Positions 31,238-42,942 are shown, counted from the first letter of the stretch. The stretch is DNA of 42,942 nt from Pholiota molesta (GCA_014925825.1 JACGCK010000319.1:1-42942), one strand, 5' to 3'. The notes: generated by a model from the sequence alone, not told the origin. Numbers and translations are program-made.

Positions 31238-34200
31238 CTATCTACGTGTATAGTATTTTGAAGCAGAGACGTGATCCTTCGGCGAGCCATGCTCTTGCGA
31301 TTCCAGGAAAGTTTTCAATGCCGTCACCATGCCGTCCACTTTTGCTTCCAACTGGGACATCCTCATTTCTTGAGCCCGAGCCTGCGAAAGTGCTCAATCA
31401 ACTTCAATATCAGGGAATTCACTGACTAATTTTACCTTATCCTCGAAGGAGTTCACTGCGTGTTGCAACATCGTATTGTTTGTGTCGAGGTTCGTCTTGA
31501 CTTCTGAAATTATACTGCTAATAATCGCAATGGAATCATCGCCGTCGTCATTCTCTTCTGAAGCTTCGAAGCCGGCTTCAGAAGAATTTTCGGGTTCATA
31601 CGCCGCATCTTCAAGGACCATATGACGGTGGAGGACAAGCATGGAATGCCACCAGTGGTGACCTTCGATATCTTCATCGGCAATTTGCTCGTCGACGTGA
31701 TTATCACAATCCACACAGAGGAAATAACCTTCGAAAGTCATTCAGTGTTTGGACCCGTCTTATAAACTGTGAACGCACTTTGGCACGAATGGTGCATGCA
31801 TTTATAAAATGTCGTTTTACCATCAAGAGAGATCGGATTTTCACATTTGTTGCACAGGAAAGGAGTGGTTTTCGTGATATCATCTCGGTAAGTTAACCCG
31901 AGATAGCTCATATCTTGCTGGACTTCGGCTATTGCGTATCGCGCCTCCAAAGACAACCAATCCCGTTGGATTGGAAACGTTTCATGGGCAAATCGTAGCA
32001 TAGGATGGGAGAAATCGTGTTTTTCGAAGATATGTTCGTCTGCAGCAAGCTGTGAACATCTAGAGCAAATGTCCAAATCTGGAGCATATGTCATTCAGCG
32101 CGAATTCACCTTTCGAGGTAGGAAATCGTTACGAACCTTTGCATTGGGTGCAGCCATAATAAACTCCTTGGATCGGAGATTCTCCGCATTTGTTGCAGTT
32201 TCGACTGATGTGAAATTTAATAATGCTAAATTTGAAGCCAGAAAGAGATTGGGGGCAACATACAAGGAAACTGGCAATTTGTCACGCTCCTCCTCCGATT
32301 CGCCATCGCTAGTCTCATCGTCTCTACCCTCATCTTCTGAATCCGGGTCATCATTCCAGGAATATGGAATCTTTGCTGGTATTTCATTTGGAGGAATTGA
32401 TAGAACGTGTTCTTCCCAACTGTCATATTTCAAATAAGCCTGAGGGGGCTGATCCAAAGGGCGAAGTGGAAACTCTTGTAGCAAGGTGACTTCGTCAGTG
32501 AGCAAGCGATACACATCGATTGTGCGGATCCAGGGAACTTCTGCGGTGCTTGGATCCCCATCGGGTTTTGCGACATCAATAGGATACCATATTCCACCCG
32601 AAAAAGTCTCGAGGTCTGATTTTTGGGCTTTTACAATCAGCAAAAGAGTGTCAGCGTAACATATGAAGAACATTCCACAACCGCAACTTACTGCGCAATG
32701 ATTTAACGAGTTTCATACACATCCCTCTCAGAAAAAGCAGCGGGGATAAAATGGGACTCATTTCCTGTATATCAATTGTAACATGCGAGCAAGCTTGCAT
32801 GACGTTATATACGTTTTCGAGGAGAAGAAAGCTAAGCTGCAGCACATACTATGCATACGGAGGTTAGCTTCATAGCCGAGAAACTTAGCGACACTCACTT
32901 TCTCCAGCGTCTCGTCCCCATATAGCAATTTGAGGGTTTCCTCGTCCTCGATCGCCCATTCGAGAGATGCCAATTTTTGCCTCCATGTGTCATCATGCTT
33001 TTTGATTTTCTCATGAATTAGTGAACGGAGCTCAGTCGGGGCGACAGGCTCATCGTAGGAAGCCGTTGGCACCCAGGCCAATAGTTGGAAGAAGGGTACG
33101 ATCTCGGAGGCAGTGAATGTAACAAAACCACGATTCGAAGGAAGAACTGCGTGGCGAAGGCGCGTTAGTATGGACTCAGGAAACAATGACACATCCTACC
33201 TTTTTGTTGAATTTCCATCATGGAAGAAAGAATATTGTGGATTCGCCTTTTGTAGATTCGAGTCTCATAAGCTTCGCCTATAAGGAGGGAAATTAGTCGA
33301 ACATTGCTTATAACGAGTCCAACTTTTCGCACCAAGAGCCGCATATGCACACCACTGAGGAAGGCTCCATCCTTCTGGCATCTGGTCCGTAAAGGCATTT
33401 ATCTCACTGATCCTGATGAAGCCCGAGCCGTCGCAGTCAATGGCAGATATTATACGTTCTTTATATCTGGCGATAGGATCCAGCGTCCATGCATCGATAT
33501 GATTGAGAACGCCTAAGCGAGTTAGGGTGGTGACCTCAGTCAAGTTCTCTTTCTTCATTTCGGCTTCTTCATCCGTTGAAAGTCGAAGATTTTTATCGTT
33601 CTCTTCATGAATCGATATTGCCTCGAATCCATCTCGTCCAGTAGTGAAGTGATCACGGTAGTATTCGAATAATGCACTCGTAAAGTGATTATTGTCAACG
33701 CAAAAAATCCAGTTCTAGTAAATATGCATAAGATTGAATTTCTTAAAAAGGACATGGTAGACATACCATTTCTTTCCATAACGCCTTGAGATCCTGAGCA
33801 ATAATTTTGTAAGTCGTCTTATGCAAATAATGGAACGAAAGACAAACTTTATTCTGAAGGCGATCGTAAGGCCCCGATAGACTTCGAATGACACGATCGG
33901 CTGAATTGTCAATGGCTACTTGTAGCTGTCGAGTATGATATTTCAGCCTGAGCTCAAACCTTTCCTGATTTTTTTTGCAAAGTGTTTCAAGTGGGAAATA
34001 AATTTCCTTCTTCAACTGCTCGGTCTGATTTAGAAGAGCGTCTTTGAGGTCTGCCTTGGCTCTGGAGTCGTCCTTTCCAGCTATCTGGGAGCTCAACGAA
34101 TCTTCATCAGTCTTGATAAGATCTTGAAGGTTTTCGGTATCCTGGATGAAATCTGAGTGGCTTTTACCAGATTCCCGTAATTTCGCCATGAATTGCTTCT

Positions 34201-35004
34201 GTGGTTTATCCTTCGGTGCAAAGAACCGTGAGAGGGCGAGGTCCATTGTTTGCCATAAATTGCCAACATCTGACGCGATCTGAATTGTCAACATCTGTTG
34301 GATGGAAACCTGAAAACGCTGGAAATTGGTGGCATGTTCGAGTATCCTCGCCCTCCAATCTTGCGCTCTTATAAATTTGACTGACCAAAGATATCTCATA
34401 CATCAGTGCCATTATAAGGTAAGATATCATTGAGGCACGCACTGGGGCTACTTTGTCCAGAGAATGTGTCCATGGTATTCCCGCATGCCCAGATTTCTTG
34501 CTCGATGTCATGCAAACAGGCCTCGAGCTTAGAGTCTGTGTGTAAGCCTTTCTCGTCTTCCTGTCGTGCTCTGCGCTGCTTCAAGAGTTGATCGACGCTT
34601 CAAACAAAATTAAAAAATGTGAATATGTATGCTGGGTGTGGCATCCGATTAAGGTATTAAGCAACGGCTTACTCCAAAAGTGTGGCCATCATATCGGATT
34701 GCGATACGAACAAAATGGTTATGCGTGAATCGTTTTCCTTTCGAACTTCCACAAACGTCACTAAATTTTTAAAGGTTGCAACGACAGCTGATAGCAATAG
34801 AGCGTTGAATACAGGCTATTCAGTGAGATATAAAAGATACTATTTACCTTGCGCGATAGGATTGAGCGCTGCGAAGCCCTCAAGTATTGGGAAGAGGTTC
34901 ATGGCGTGCTTCACATATGCGTGGCCTTCCTTTGGTGGGTGTTTCTTGATTCCCTCGTGTGATTTGGTCCACTGCTGATAGTCGTGTTGTAAGTCACTGT
35001 TCAT
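31238..35004 (-). CDS. large EF-hand and zinc-finger (ZZ-like) protein with N-terminal helical domain; one unresolved frame break
   Basis: Exons (minus): 35004-34848, 34787-34673, 34597-34443, 34380-33848, 33793-33767 (a 27-nt microexon), 33714-33333, 33277-33200, 33146-32899, 32848-32692, 32627-32260, 32204-32137, 32078-31779, 31728-31436, 31381-31238. They encode about 1008 residues. The N-terminal 350 residues are helical/coiled-coil and resemble the N-terminal domain of fungal NLR-type and EF-hand proteins (VVATFKNLVTFVEVRKENDS). A canonical EF-hand calcium loop DCDGSGFIRISE lies near residue 430. Cys/His pairs follow: CNKCGES, CTQCKDLDICSRCSQL, FLCNKCENPI, CMHHSCQ, FLCVDCDNHV. These form two ZZ-like fingers. 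At 32260-32204 no GT-AG pair keeps frame between DKLPVSLY and RNCNKCGES, so one base is off, by error or by mutation. A T13 tract lies 23 nt upstream of the ATG. Confidence 0.78.
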
Positions 35005-35946
35005 AGATGTGGATGTGGTGGATGTCAAAAAAAAAAAAAGTTGCGAGTAATCGATGAGGGCAGCCCTTAGATAGTTGTGTATGAATGCTGATAACTTCTG
35101 GCCAGAGAGTCCAGCATATATACGTACTTCCACAAATTTATAACAATATGAAACGATACATAGCCATGTTGGGCACCTTGAATACACAGGCCGTGCAAAG
35201 CGCCTGTGCTAATATTAGGCGCATGGGCGCTGTTCGGGCAGTGGCCATCTTGTTATGGTGTGAGATGGTGTGCACTTGGTGTGCACCTCTTGGCAAGAGC
35301 ACGAACTGGCAATCGGTTCGTGCCAGGATGGAATTGAGTACATCCTTTAAGCAAAGTTGTGCATTGCTCTGGGCGAGATGGATGTCGTAGAAAACTTCAT
35401 TCCTCCGTGGTGGGCAGTTCTCACCAACGATGTTCCAAAACGTCCGTTTGGCACACAACACCGCCAGAGAGTTCTCACCTCAAATCTGGAGCATCAATTC
35501 AAGGGAATCATCAGCATATCAAGTAAAGAAAGATTACAAGAGAGTGTGTATACATAGTATGAACAGCTGCTGCGCAGAACGGGCGCGAGCTGGCAATGAG
35601 ACAACAATGAGAGTGGGAGAAATGATCGTCAAATGATCATTGCCACTTCCTCTGACCTCAATTTCGCGGCGTGATTTTCCCTTGCCCTCCGAACCCTGTC
35701 TTTGCGCCAATGGGTGTTGCGGAATACTCCCATCGCCTCCCAACGTTGTGCATCAGGCCTTCACGCACCGCCTCCGGCCCATTCTGATTCTATATATGTT
35801 CTCTTACCAGTCGCATCCGACATGCATGGAGCTCTTTGTGTACGAACATAGGCCCACCAATTCAAGTAATTTATGAATTTCCCATTTCCGCCATATTTCT
35901 TATTACTCATCTTGCGAATGTCGCGCAGATCGTCGGCGACTTGACG
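35005..35946. other. intergenic region upstream of the EF-hand gene
   Basis: Starts with a 13-A run on the plus strand (35027-35039), a pyrimidine tract in the EF-hand gene's 5' region. A minus-strand ORF (35138-35461, 107 codons, Cys-containing) shows no family signature and no supporting splice structure. No gene supported. Confidence 0.45.
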
Positions 35947-36480
35947 TAGGTCCTTGGACCGAGCCAGGCCAAACCCAATGTACCGTTTATCAGAAAGCTC
36001 CTGGACAGTGCATCTGGAAAGGATAAGAGCGGGAATGTCCCCCTTCACTATATACAAAAGAATCCTAAGGATCTATCGGACTATTCCGCCAAGCGTGGCA
36101 TTGACGCCCATGCCACCAACCCTGACTTCAAGCTGAGCACATTCAACAAAGTATAGTATTCGGAAGCTCCAACTGCGAAAGCTTTCCTTTTCTTCTTTCT
36201 GACGCGATCTTCAGTTCCTCAACTTTGATTATCATTCTCGAAGGCGGCATTGAGATTAAGAATCCATCTTGATCGTGTTTTCCTGATCGTGATGACCAGC
36301 CGGCGGAATTCATATGTCATTACCAGTACGACCATCGTTTCCACTATCTTCCGCAATGATATTTTATGTTTTGGAAATGATGTTCAAAGCAGTTCAATGT
36401 TTTGTGTCAACCTACGTTGCCTAAAATTGTCAGGCCACTTGCTCTGTTTAAATGCGACGTTCCGGCCTAGGCCTCGAAAC
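35947..36480 (+). pseudogene. decayed 3' half of the peroxygenase gene
   Basis: Aligns by eye with peroxygenase exons 3-4 and the 3' flank. Shared stretches include CCGAGCCAGGC, TGTACCGTTTATCA, CTCCTGGACAG and GGATCTATCGGACTATTCC. The 3'-flank stretches GGCGGAATTCATATGT and AGTACGACCAT are shared too. Lesions: an insertion inside the LLTQKDL-coding segment; a short insertion in the segment coding HKVFGSS; loss of the donor after exon 3 (AACTGC instead of AAGTGA); and most of exon 4 deleted. Exons 1-2 with the heme Cys and EHD motif are absent. The copy begins abruptly near 35947 and fades after about 36480. It must be an old segmental duplication from the gene at 29786-30884. Confidence 0.88.
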
Positions 36481-37712
36481 TCATTGGTGGTGTCAAAGCC
36501 GCCTTCGCCGCCTTCAGTTTCAGAGCCACCACATTTGTTATCAATCGGAGGACCCAAATAGCTCGTCAACGGAAGAGAAAATAGAAGAAACCCATTTAAA
36601 TTGTAAAGCCTATTGGGAATGCCGTCCACTGGACAAATTTTTTTTTTGATCTAAATATCAGATGGTCAGTGGCCGCCGTATATACAACTAACCTTGAATA
36701 AGCCTCGAAACAGGTACATAGATTTTTTGAGAACAGAATGCGATGAAAGGAAAGGTTATAATTGTTATCATAGTAGCTATCAATAGCATTTTCATCAAGT
36801 ATCATAGAAGGTCGACAGGCTAAAATAGCACTGTGAGAACTCCAATTTGCACTATGTAGAAGAATATCAATCAAATTTTATAGAAGTTTGGCAAAGAATA
36901 TCATTGTGGACGATTTAATCAATCGTGATCAAGTATCGAACATGTCGGGCTGGGATCAATATGCTAGCCCTGTGACCAACATATACCATTTACTGTAAAT
37001 TTTACCTAAGGACCCTTATAACGAGGTAGTAGTAGCTGAATGGCTGAATGCCAAGGGCGTCCGTAGCAATAGGGGCCATAGTCAACCAGTGCCTACCCTG
37101 TGAAAGGATCGATAATTGCTCGATGCACGATTACTATAAATAGTAAGTACTGCCGGATTCGTCCATTGCTTGGCATTGGTAATCTACGTTGCGTCAAACG
37201 GTCAGGCCACAGGCCACCTTGATTTTGAGAACATTAAATGGCCTCAACGCGTCGAAGAGTTGCCATTTCGGCGCCGCACGCAGCACCAGGGAAGACCATG
37301 AGACATAGTCGTTGGATGTACAATGGGGAAGCCAGAGGCGGCCGGGATGCAGGCAGCAAGAAAGAGGTGGAAAACAGTCTGGCAAGGAAAATGGATGGGC
37401 TGATCCCACATCTGTGGTTGTGGTTGTTATGTAGTGCAGAAACAAGTCGTTCTGAGCACTAAGTAAGTATTGGCTCAATTTGCTGATATATATTTTCCAA
37501 ATTTCGATCGAAAACTGATTATACCTCTATAAAATCCCTAATATCGCTAGGCGACATTTATATTTAACTTAGCCTCAGTCTCGCCATTTACTCGTAAAAT
37601 CAATGTTGTTTTTAACATTGAGCCGCTCCCAGAAGTAACAACAGTCGGCCCAAAAAAACATAAAAGACAAGATCAACTATGTAATAATGAAGCAAAATAA
37701 TACAACGCAAGT
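36481..37712. other. intergenic, no gene recognised
   Basis: AT-rich sequence with ORFs of about 60-95 codons only (for example 37194-37478 minus). No splice-consistent coding structure or repeat element was found. It includes the 3' flank of the permease. Confidence 0.45.
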
Positions 37713-40578
37713 TTAAAGAGAAATAATCCGCGTGCCAAAGTCCGCAATCGAATAAGGACATTCGACACTAGGGCATGTCATAAACATCAAAGCTTGTGGA
37801 ATACCGAGACGGTGGGACAACGCAGCGACGCTGGGTGGTTCGAAATGTCCACTGACGAGGATCTGGAAAGAAACTTGTTAGAGGAAGAAGAGCCAGATAT
37901 GGAAGTGCAAGTCTCACTAAGTCAATAGTAATCTCAGGGAAAGCTTCGTCAAGGACTGAAGGTGAATTAAGTTAACGCAATCTATGGTCCATGATGCCAA
38001 ATTTGCTTACTCTTCGCATTTGCCTCCAATTCGGAAGGAATCCCTTTCTCTGCTTCGTAGAAGTGCACAATCTTCAAATATGAGGTCTCCTCGTTCTTAC
38101 CACATATAAAATCATATGAAACAGATTATTGATCTATTTGAATAGAAAAACAATATAAGTAACCGCAGAGGGGTGATCGTTCCATCGACATACCTCATCT
38201 GTCTTCACCAAAATGCACACCTCTTGCCTTCTGAGGCGACTCATAAGACTAATCAACTTCCACCCCAGGCGCGGGTCGCATTCCAATCATGGAGAGCAGG
38301 ATATTGATCATACACCCAATATACCCACCGTAGTAGACGGACTTTATTCTGCGTCGCGGAGAAAACGGCGATAATGCCGATGAAATACGCCGCGAAATAT
38401 CTACCAACAAAGAAAAAAAATCACTCCACGACACCAAACAACAAAGCATCGAACAACTCACCCAGCCGTCTGCGGCTTATACGCCACGTTCCCCGCAAAC
38501 ACCACCGGGACAACGATGAGCGCCGCGACGACGACGACGAGCCTCGTCTGCCGCTGCCGGCAGCCGCCCGCGGTTGAACTTGAGCAGCAGGAGCGAGGCC
38601 GGGAACAGCGCCATTACGCAGAGCCAGACGAGGGAGAACATCTCGGAGATGATGTTCAGGCTCGCGCCGGCCGTGGCGTAGAGCATCCCGCTGAAGGCGG
38701 CGAAGCAAAGCACGGACACGTAGGGGACCCCATGCGGGGCATGAGGTTTAGAAGAATTTCGGGAGCACGCGGTGTAGGGCTAGTTGTTGCAATAGTTCAC
38801 ATGCGCTGAGTATTCCTTGGTATATATTAGTGTTGATGCGTAGTGTGAAACGGAATGGCGGGATGGATACCTGTGAGCACGCCCCCGCACAGAACGACGA
38901 TGGCGTCGACGACTATCCATGTACGCAGCCACCGCCCTCCTGACTGTAACATCTTGGTCATCAGAAATTTGCGAAACGGACTTTTGAAAACACTGCCTAC
39001 TGCTTGCGCAAGAACGCTTAGAACATTGGCACCCCGAGGATGACGTCTAGGGGAATCAGAGCCAACACCAGTAGCATCATCACTGTATTCAAAATAATGG
39101 CGGGAAGGTGCAAATTCCTGAGCACCAAAGGGTACTTTTCAGGTTTGATCCGCGACACATAAGATGGAGTACCTAGTCAGAAAGAAGACTCAATAAGCTT
39201 GGAGGGAACAGGACGTCAAGGGGATAGAAACGCACATTCGAAGCCTGTAAGACCAAGCATTCCTAGGCAGATTCCGTAGTATATTTGGTGGGAGACGATA
39301 GCTGTGCTGGTACCGGTAGAGGCCCTCCCGAGGTTCCAATTAGCTTGAACTGACTATTTCCTATTTCACCCCAATGGATCACAGAAGCAATGATAAGGAT
39401 GATCATAGATACAACCTTAAAAGCGTCCAGGGCTTAACATTTCCTCTCTCATTAGCTAGTATAGTTGTCACTTACGTGCAAAGATAGTACAGCCAGCGTG
39501 AAACGAGCATTCTCGCGGACGCCTATTAGACTGACGAGGGTGAACAGTACGAGGATGATGATTGCGCCAACCCAAACGGGGAAGGGAAGGGACGAGACTT
39601 CTCCCCCGAGGTAGGTGGCGGCGGTGGCGGCAGAAACAATGGATGTAGAAGCAAAATCTAGTAGAAGCAGAGCTGCGCCGACGAGTGCGAAGCCTTTCGT
39701 TGAAACGTTTAGGCTAACCAAGATCATTTCATCAGCTGCGAAATCTCGAAATGCAAAGAGTGGGTTTGATTCACATATATGTATAGGGCCTCCACTAATG
39801 GGCAATGCCGATGCCAGTTCTTCCATGATTGGACGCCACAAGAACAGATCAAGGTGGCTATGAATAGCGAAATAGGCGAGCTATTAAAAAGGTGATTGGA
39901 TGTCAGTTAGCATGTACGGATTTACAATAACGCAAAAATGCCTCACTATATCCCGCCTACAGCCACCACTGCGGCAAGGCATAGAATACACTCCCCAAAA
40001 CCGCGTTTCCCGCCAACCCACTCGCCAGAAACTGGCCAAGGACCTGCTCTTTCCGTAGAGCTTGAACACGCGACAGTCCTTCGTTGTAGTCTTCGGTTGA
40101 GAGCTTTAGACGCGTTATTGAGCCCCAACCAGCAATTCGAACGAGTTCGTAAGGTTGATGAATCGCGATGGGTATGTGCTGACGCTCTTGAGCCCGAATT
40201 ATCGGCTGGCCGCAGACGTTGGTGACGGAGGATTATCCCGAATTGCGAAGCTGTGAACGAGGGTGGAGGTATCGCGTCATTCGCATTGCGTTGTTCGTGA
40301 TCGCGTCGCTTAGAATAACATTGTCGTGCGGTCGATGACGCGCGTGCAAGTCACCTTGTGAACGGAGCAATGAGCATATCCAACAAGATGATTTGCTAGT
40401 TGCTGATGGCACTTACTTTCTGGCACCGATGGAATGCTTTGTGGGGGTTCTACAGCCACCCACGAGTTCGTCGACGTGTGTTCATGTCGTCTTCGGGCTC
40501 CTTCAGTGTCTCTGTCCTTGGTAGGGAACTTTTGCAGGAGTGGCCCGATGCTTCTGTCATGGAAAACGAGGACATTGA
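37713..40578 (-). pseudogene. fungal APC-superfamily amino acid permease with many single-base frameshifts
   Basis: A recognisable full-length permease. The N-terminus has MTEASGHSCKS, then DELVGGC and ILSDAITNNAMRMTRYLHPR. The transporter core has LVRIAGWGSITRLKLSTEDY, GLAGNAVLGSVFYALP, RPIMEELASALPISG, STKGFALVGAALLLLDFAST, IYYGICLGMLGLTGFE, CTPSYVSRIKPEKYPLVLRN and ASLNIISEMFSLVWLCVMAL. The cytosolic C-terminus has IPSELEANAK, DEAFPEITIDL and SVECPYSIADFGTRIISL. About ten places need one base added, near 40481, 39971, 39846, 39788, 39341, 39032, 38750, 38727, 38259 and 38100; a different shift lies near 38570. Most of the losses lie in or beside short runs of one base. Yet the splice sites between exons look intact and substitutions to stop are not obvious. 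It may be a working gene in a poorly polished stretch; I annotate it as broken because that is what the sequence shows. Confidence 0.85.
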
Positions 40579-40956
40579 AAATAGATATAACTCCAGACGG
40601 AAATGGTGTGAGTGGAGAGGAAAGTGGGGTGAAATCTTGAAATGGCTGGAAAGGAGGCGGTAGTGTCGATATCTACGTGGATTGACGCGCATCCTTAGTT
40701 CAAAAAAGGAAAGCAGGAATCTCCTTCGCGCAGATCGTTTATAAAGAGCTATCGTTGAGCCTTTTTGAGTTTTGATTCACTTTGGTGGCAGGAAGCAGCT
40801 TGGGCCAGCCTGCCACTGGTCGTTTAACGGAAAGTTACATAAGCGTTAGACTTGTTTAGCCTCGAGATCATTGCTTGATGCCATCAAAAGGGTGGGACGA
40901 CCGGCACTGTCCTGGTGTCCAGCACACGTTCCATTCACCACGACGAGCGCAACACC
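40579..40956. other. bidirectional promoter region between permease (-) and Yip1-family gene (+)
   Basis: Head-to-head gap of 378 bp between two divergently transcribed genes, so regulatory elements of both should lie here. No gene seen. Confidence 0.5.
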
Positions 40957-42327
40957 ATGGCCTACGTCCAAGTCGAGGCAGACGACGTCAGTATGCAACA
41001 ATATCTTCAAATCAGTTTTCTTACACGTTTTCTATCTATCACAGCAACGGTTAGAAGAAGGGCCTGAAGGTCTCCAGTTCAAATGTATGCGCGCAGTCCA
41101 GCGTTGTCCTCCATGTTGAGGCCTAATGACTATTTTGATAGCATTCCTCGGCTCAGAGGCATCGAACAACAATCCCAACTCGCCCAGAACTGCTGGAGTA
41201 GGAAACGCGGACAGACGTAAGTATTTCTGTGCTCGTCTGTACAAGTCACACCGTTGTGCATGCAACAGGATCTGATGTCATTGGATTACCCCAGGATATC
41301 TAGCAGACGAGAATCAAAGAAAAGGCAGCGGAAGCTTCTGGAATGTTGAATATATCAACCCTACTTCGATGTGGACACCCACACGGTATGTCTTTGCTTG
41401 CTATCGAACTTCAAAGCCCTACTCACTTTTGAAGGTGTTGCAAAGATGTTACACCACTCTCATTCCAACAGAAGCGCGAACCTATATTCCAACACATCTC
41501 AACCCTCCTGACCTATACGGACCTTTCTGGACACTCACGACCCTCATATTCGCACTCTTCCTCTCGTCCTCCTCTGGTGCTTCCATCGCCAAATACCTGT
41601 CATCAAACGCCGAGTATGACTACGACTTCCAGCTTCTCAGTATCGCAGTGACCATAGTGTACTCTTATGGCCTTGCGGTGCCTGTCCTGCTTTGGCTAGC
41701 GCTTCGATACATTGGTGTCGGAATGGAGTGTGATAGAAGCGCTATCGTATGGGGTTATGCTCAATTCGTTTGGATTCCTGTCGCAGTTAGTTTCGACGAT
41801 TCTTCTGACCGATACCTCATATTGATGAATCATATCTGTACTTTAGGTTCTCTGCGTCATTCCAGTACCCATCGTCCGTTGGGTGTTAGTAGCCCTAGCC
41901 TTCGGGCTCTCGGGCTGGTTCCTTGGATCAAACATCTATCCCATCCTTGCATCTGTCAGTTTTTCTCGATTTTTCTACCACATCTCCATCTCATTATCCT
42001 TCCCACCAGGCCGAAGCAAAAGCAACGCGGTTGCTCATCATCCTATTAGGCGCAATCCACCTAGGCATCGCCATCGCCTTCAAAGTGCTGTTCTTCAGCT
42101 ACTACGTCGTCGATAAAATCGGGATGGACATCCTCTTCCAGGAGATGATGCGGGTACCGGAAATACCACTGTTCCGCGGTGGACATGATCGTTGGGAAGT
42201 CAGGTATCTGGTTTTGGATTTTATTATTATTAGATGGGTACGAGCCTTACACTCATCGCAGATTACTTATGGGCGCTGTAATATAGGTTCATTACCACAT
42301 AATACTATCAAACAATATAAATGTTGA
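40957..42327 (+). CDS. Yip1-family (YIPF) Golgi/ER membrane protein, two apparent frameshifts
   Basis: Exons 40957-40986, 41045-41084, 41142-41216, 41269-41385, 41435-41785, 41847-41954 and 42010-42327. The N-terminal cytosolic part leads to the diagnostic block SFWNVEYINP, then YFDVDTHT and LQRCYTTLIPT. PDLYGPFWTLTTLIFALFLS opens the five-helix Yip1 domain. Later helices include LLSIAVTIVYSYGLAVPVLL, WGYAQFVWIPVA, VALAFGLSGWFLG and LLIILLGAIHLGIAIAFKVL. Yip1-family proteins bind Rab GTPases and act in vesicle traffic at the Golgi. The block arrangement is nearest YIPF1/2 (Yip5 type). Exon 4 needs one extra base near 41292 (CCCC run) and another near 41361 (CCCT) to stay in frame. The C-terminal 45 residues beyond SYYVVDKIG exceed the usual end, so a last splice or stop may be missed. 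Confidence 0.85.
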
Positions 42328-42942
42328 TAGGACCTTCCTAAGATTTCTCGAATCATTCGCAATGGCTTCGACATTGCATGCTGGCGACGTCCCCAGATGA
42401 GTACTTGTTGATTGTACAGAACTGTTATTCATGCTGGCCCGTCATGATGGGAAAAATACATCAAGAACCTAGCAAGACGTTGCTATTCCCCGTCCGTCGC
42501 TGAAATAATTGACCCCTATGCACCTCTATCAGCCGCTCCTTTACTCCAAGAAGCTCTTCTACTTCTTTTTCTTTTTCAGGACAAGGAGCTGTTGTGCCCC
42601 TAAAGCGGGCACCTGTTATGCTATTTCAACGGATATTGCGCCATTCCCTTGATTTGTCTATGAACGTGTTCCGTATTAGACTATCCGTGCCTTTTTCTCT
42701 CTCGAAAAGCGTATTTGAACAATCTCGATGAATTGGCTTCCATCGACGATCGAGCACTATCGACTTCAAGGACTCTAATCAATCTATTCCGTAGCCTCAG
42801 CGCCCTACGTCCTCGATAAATATAACGGGTATGTTTTTTCTAATAAGTATTCGACCCACTTCGGCCAAGGGCCCGGCCAGCGTCGAGAACATCTCAAGAA
42901 GGAACTGCCGGCCCACTAGATATCGTGAGTCGTATGTCTGCA
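42328..42942. other. right-end intergenic sequence, no gene recognised
   Basis: Downstream of the Yip1-family gene to the window edge. No ORF with a recognisable signature was found; the next gene probably begins beyond the window. Confidence 0.4.

Noticed and set aside
37020..37100. Possible tRNA-like stretch
   Set aside because: No matching acceptor stem or T-loop GTTCRA consensus could be paired.

Overview
The window reads as nuclear DNA of a mushroom-forming basidiomycete (Agaricomycetes). Almost every gene is cut by GT-AG introns of about 42-85 nt. The gene families are also typical of that group: a HET-domain protein, F-box/leucine-rich proteins, an unspecific peroxygenase, a DUF7587-like protein, an EF-hand/zinc-finger protein and a long amino acid permease. 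I found no tRNA, rRNA, CRISPR array or bacterial operon. Exon coordinates were built by hand from splice sites and reading phase.

Layout. 1-987 (+): 3' part of an M20 dipeptidase (Dug1/CNDP type) with one frameshift. 1889-5571 (+): a HET-domain gene whose 5' part is split by a 1.44-kb foldback element (2205-3642) packed with the octamer GTTTAAAC. 6339-8891 (-): serine palmitoyltransferase subunit LCB2. 9835-10375 (-): decayed O-methyltransferase copy, just downstream of an intact one (10480-11367, -). 11671-13308 (-): Tcd-type E1-like dehydratase for cyclic t6A in tRNA. 14239-16783 (-): DUF7587-like tail-anchored protein. 17.5-19.0 kb: coding-like but broken sequence. 19031-19821 (+): small membrane protein with a repeated FDGPAR motif. 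20000-21634 (-): F-box protein. 21977-24500 (-): USP25/28-like protein (UBA, SIM, two UIMs, USP fold) without the catalytic Cys and His. 24986-26437 (-): second F-box protein. 26580-27728: young Mutator-like inverted-repeat element with a 9-bp target duplication. 27861-29289 (+): Nudix/DUF4743 protein. 29786-30884 (+): heme-thiolate peroxygenase, with a decayed copy of its 3' half at about 35947-36480. 31238-35004 (-): EF-hand plus zinc-finger protein. 37713-40578 (-): amino acid permease with many single-base frameshifts. 40957-42327 (+): Yip1-family membrane protein with two more frameshifts.

The genes do not form one pathway. LCB2, TCD1, the Yip1 protein, the dipeptidase and the Nudix protein are housekeeping. 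The HET, F-box, EF-hand/zinc-finger, pseudo-USP and peroxygenase genes belong to expanded or fast-evolving fungal families. They sit with two mobile elements and two decayed tandem or local duplicates, so this is a mixed core/accessory region.

The points most worth following are the in-frame foldback insertion in the HET gene, the apparently inactive USP25/28-like protein, and the tract from 37.7 to 41.4 kb. There, single-base losses cluster while splice sites stay intact, which looks more like consensus error than gene death.
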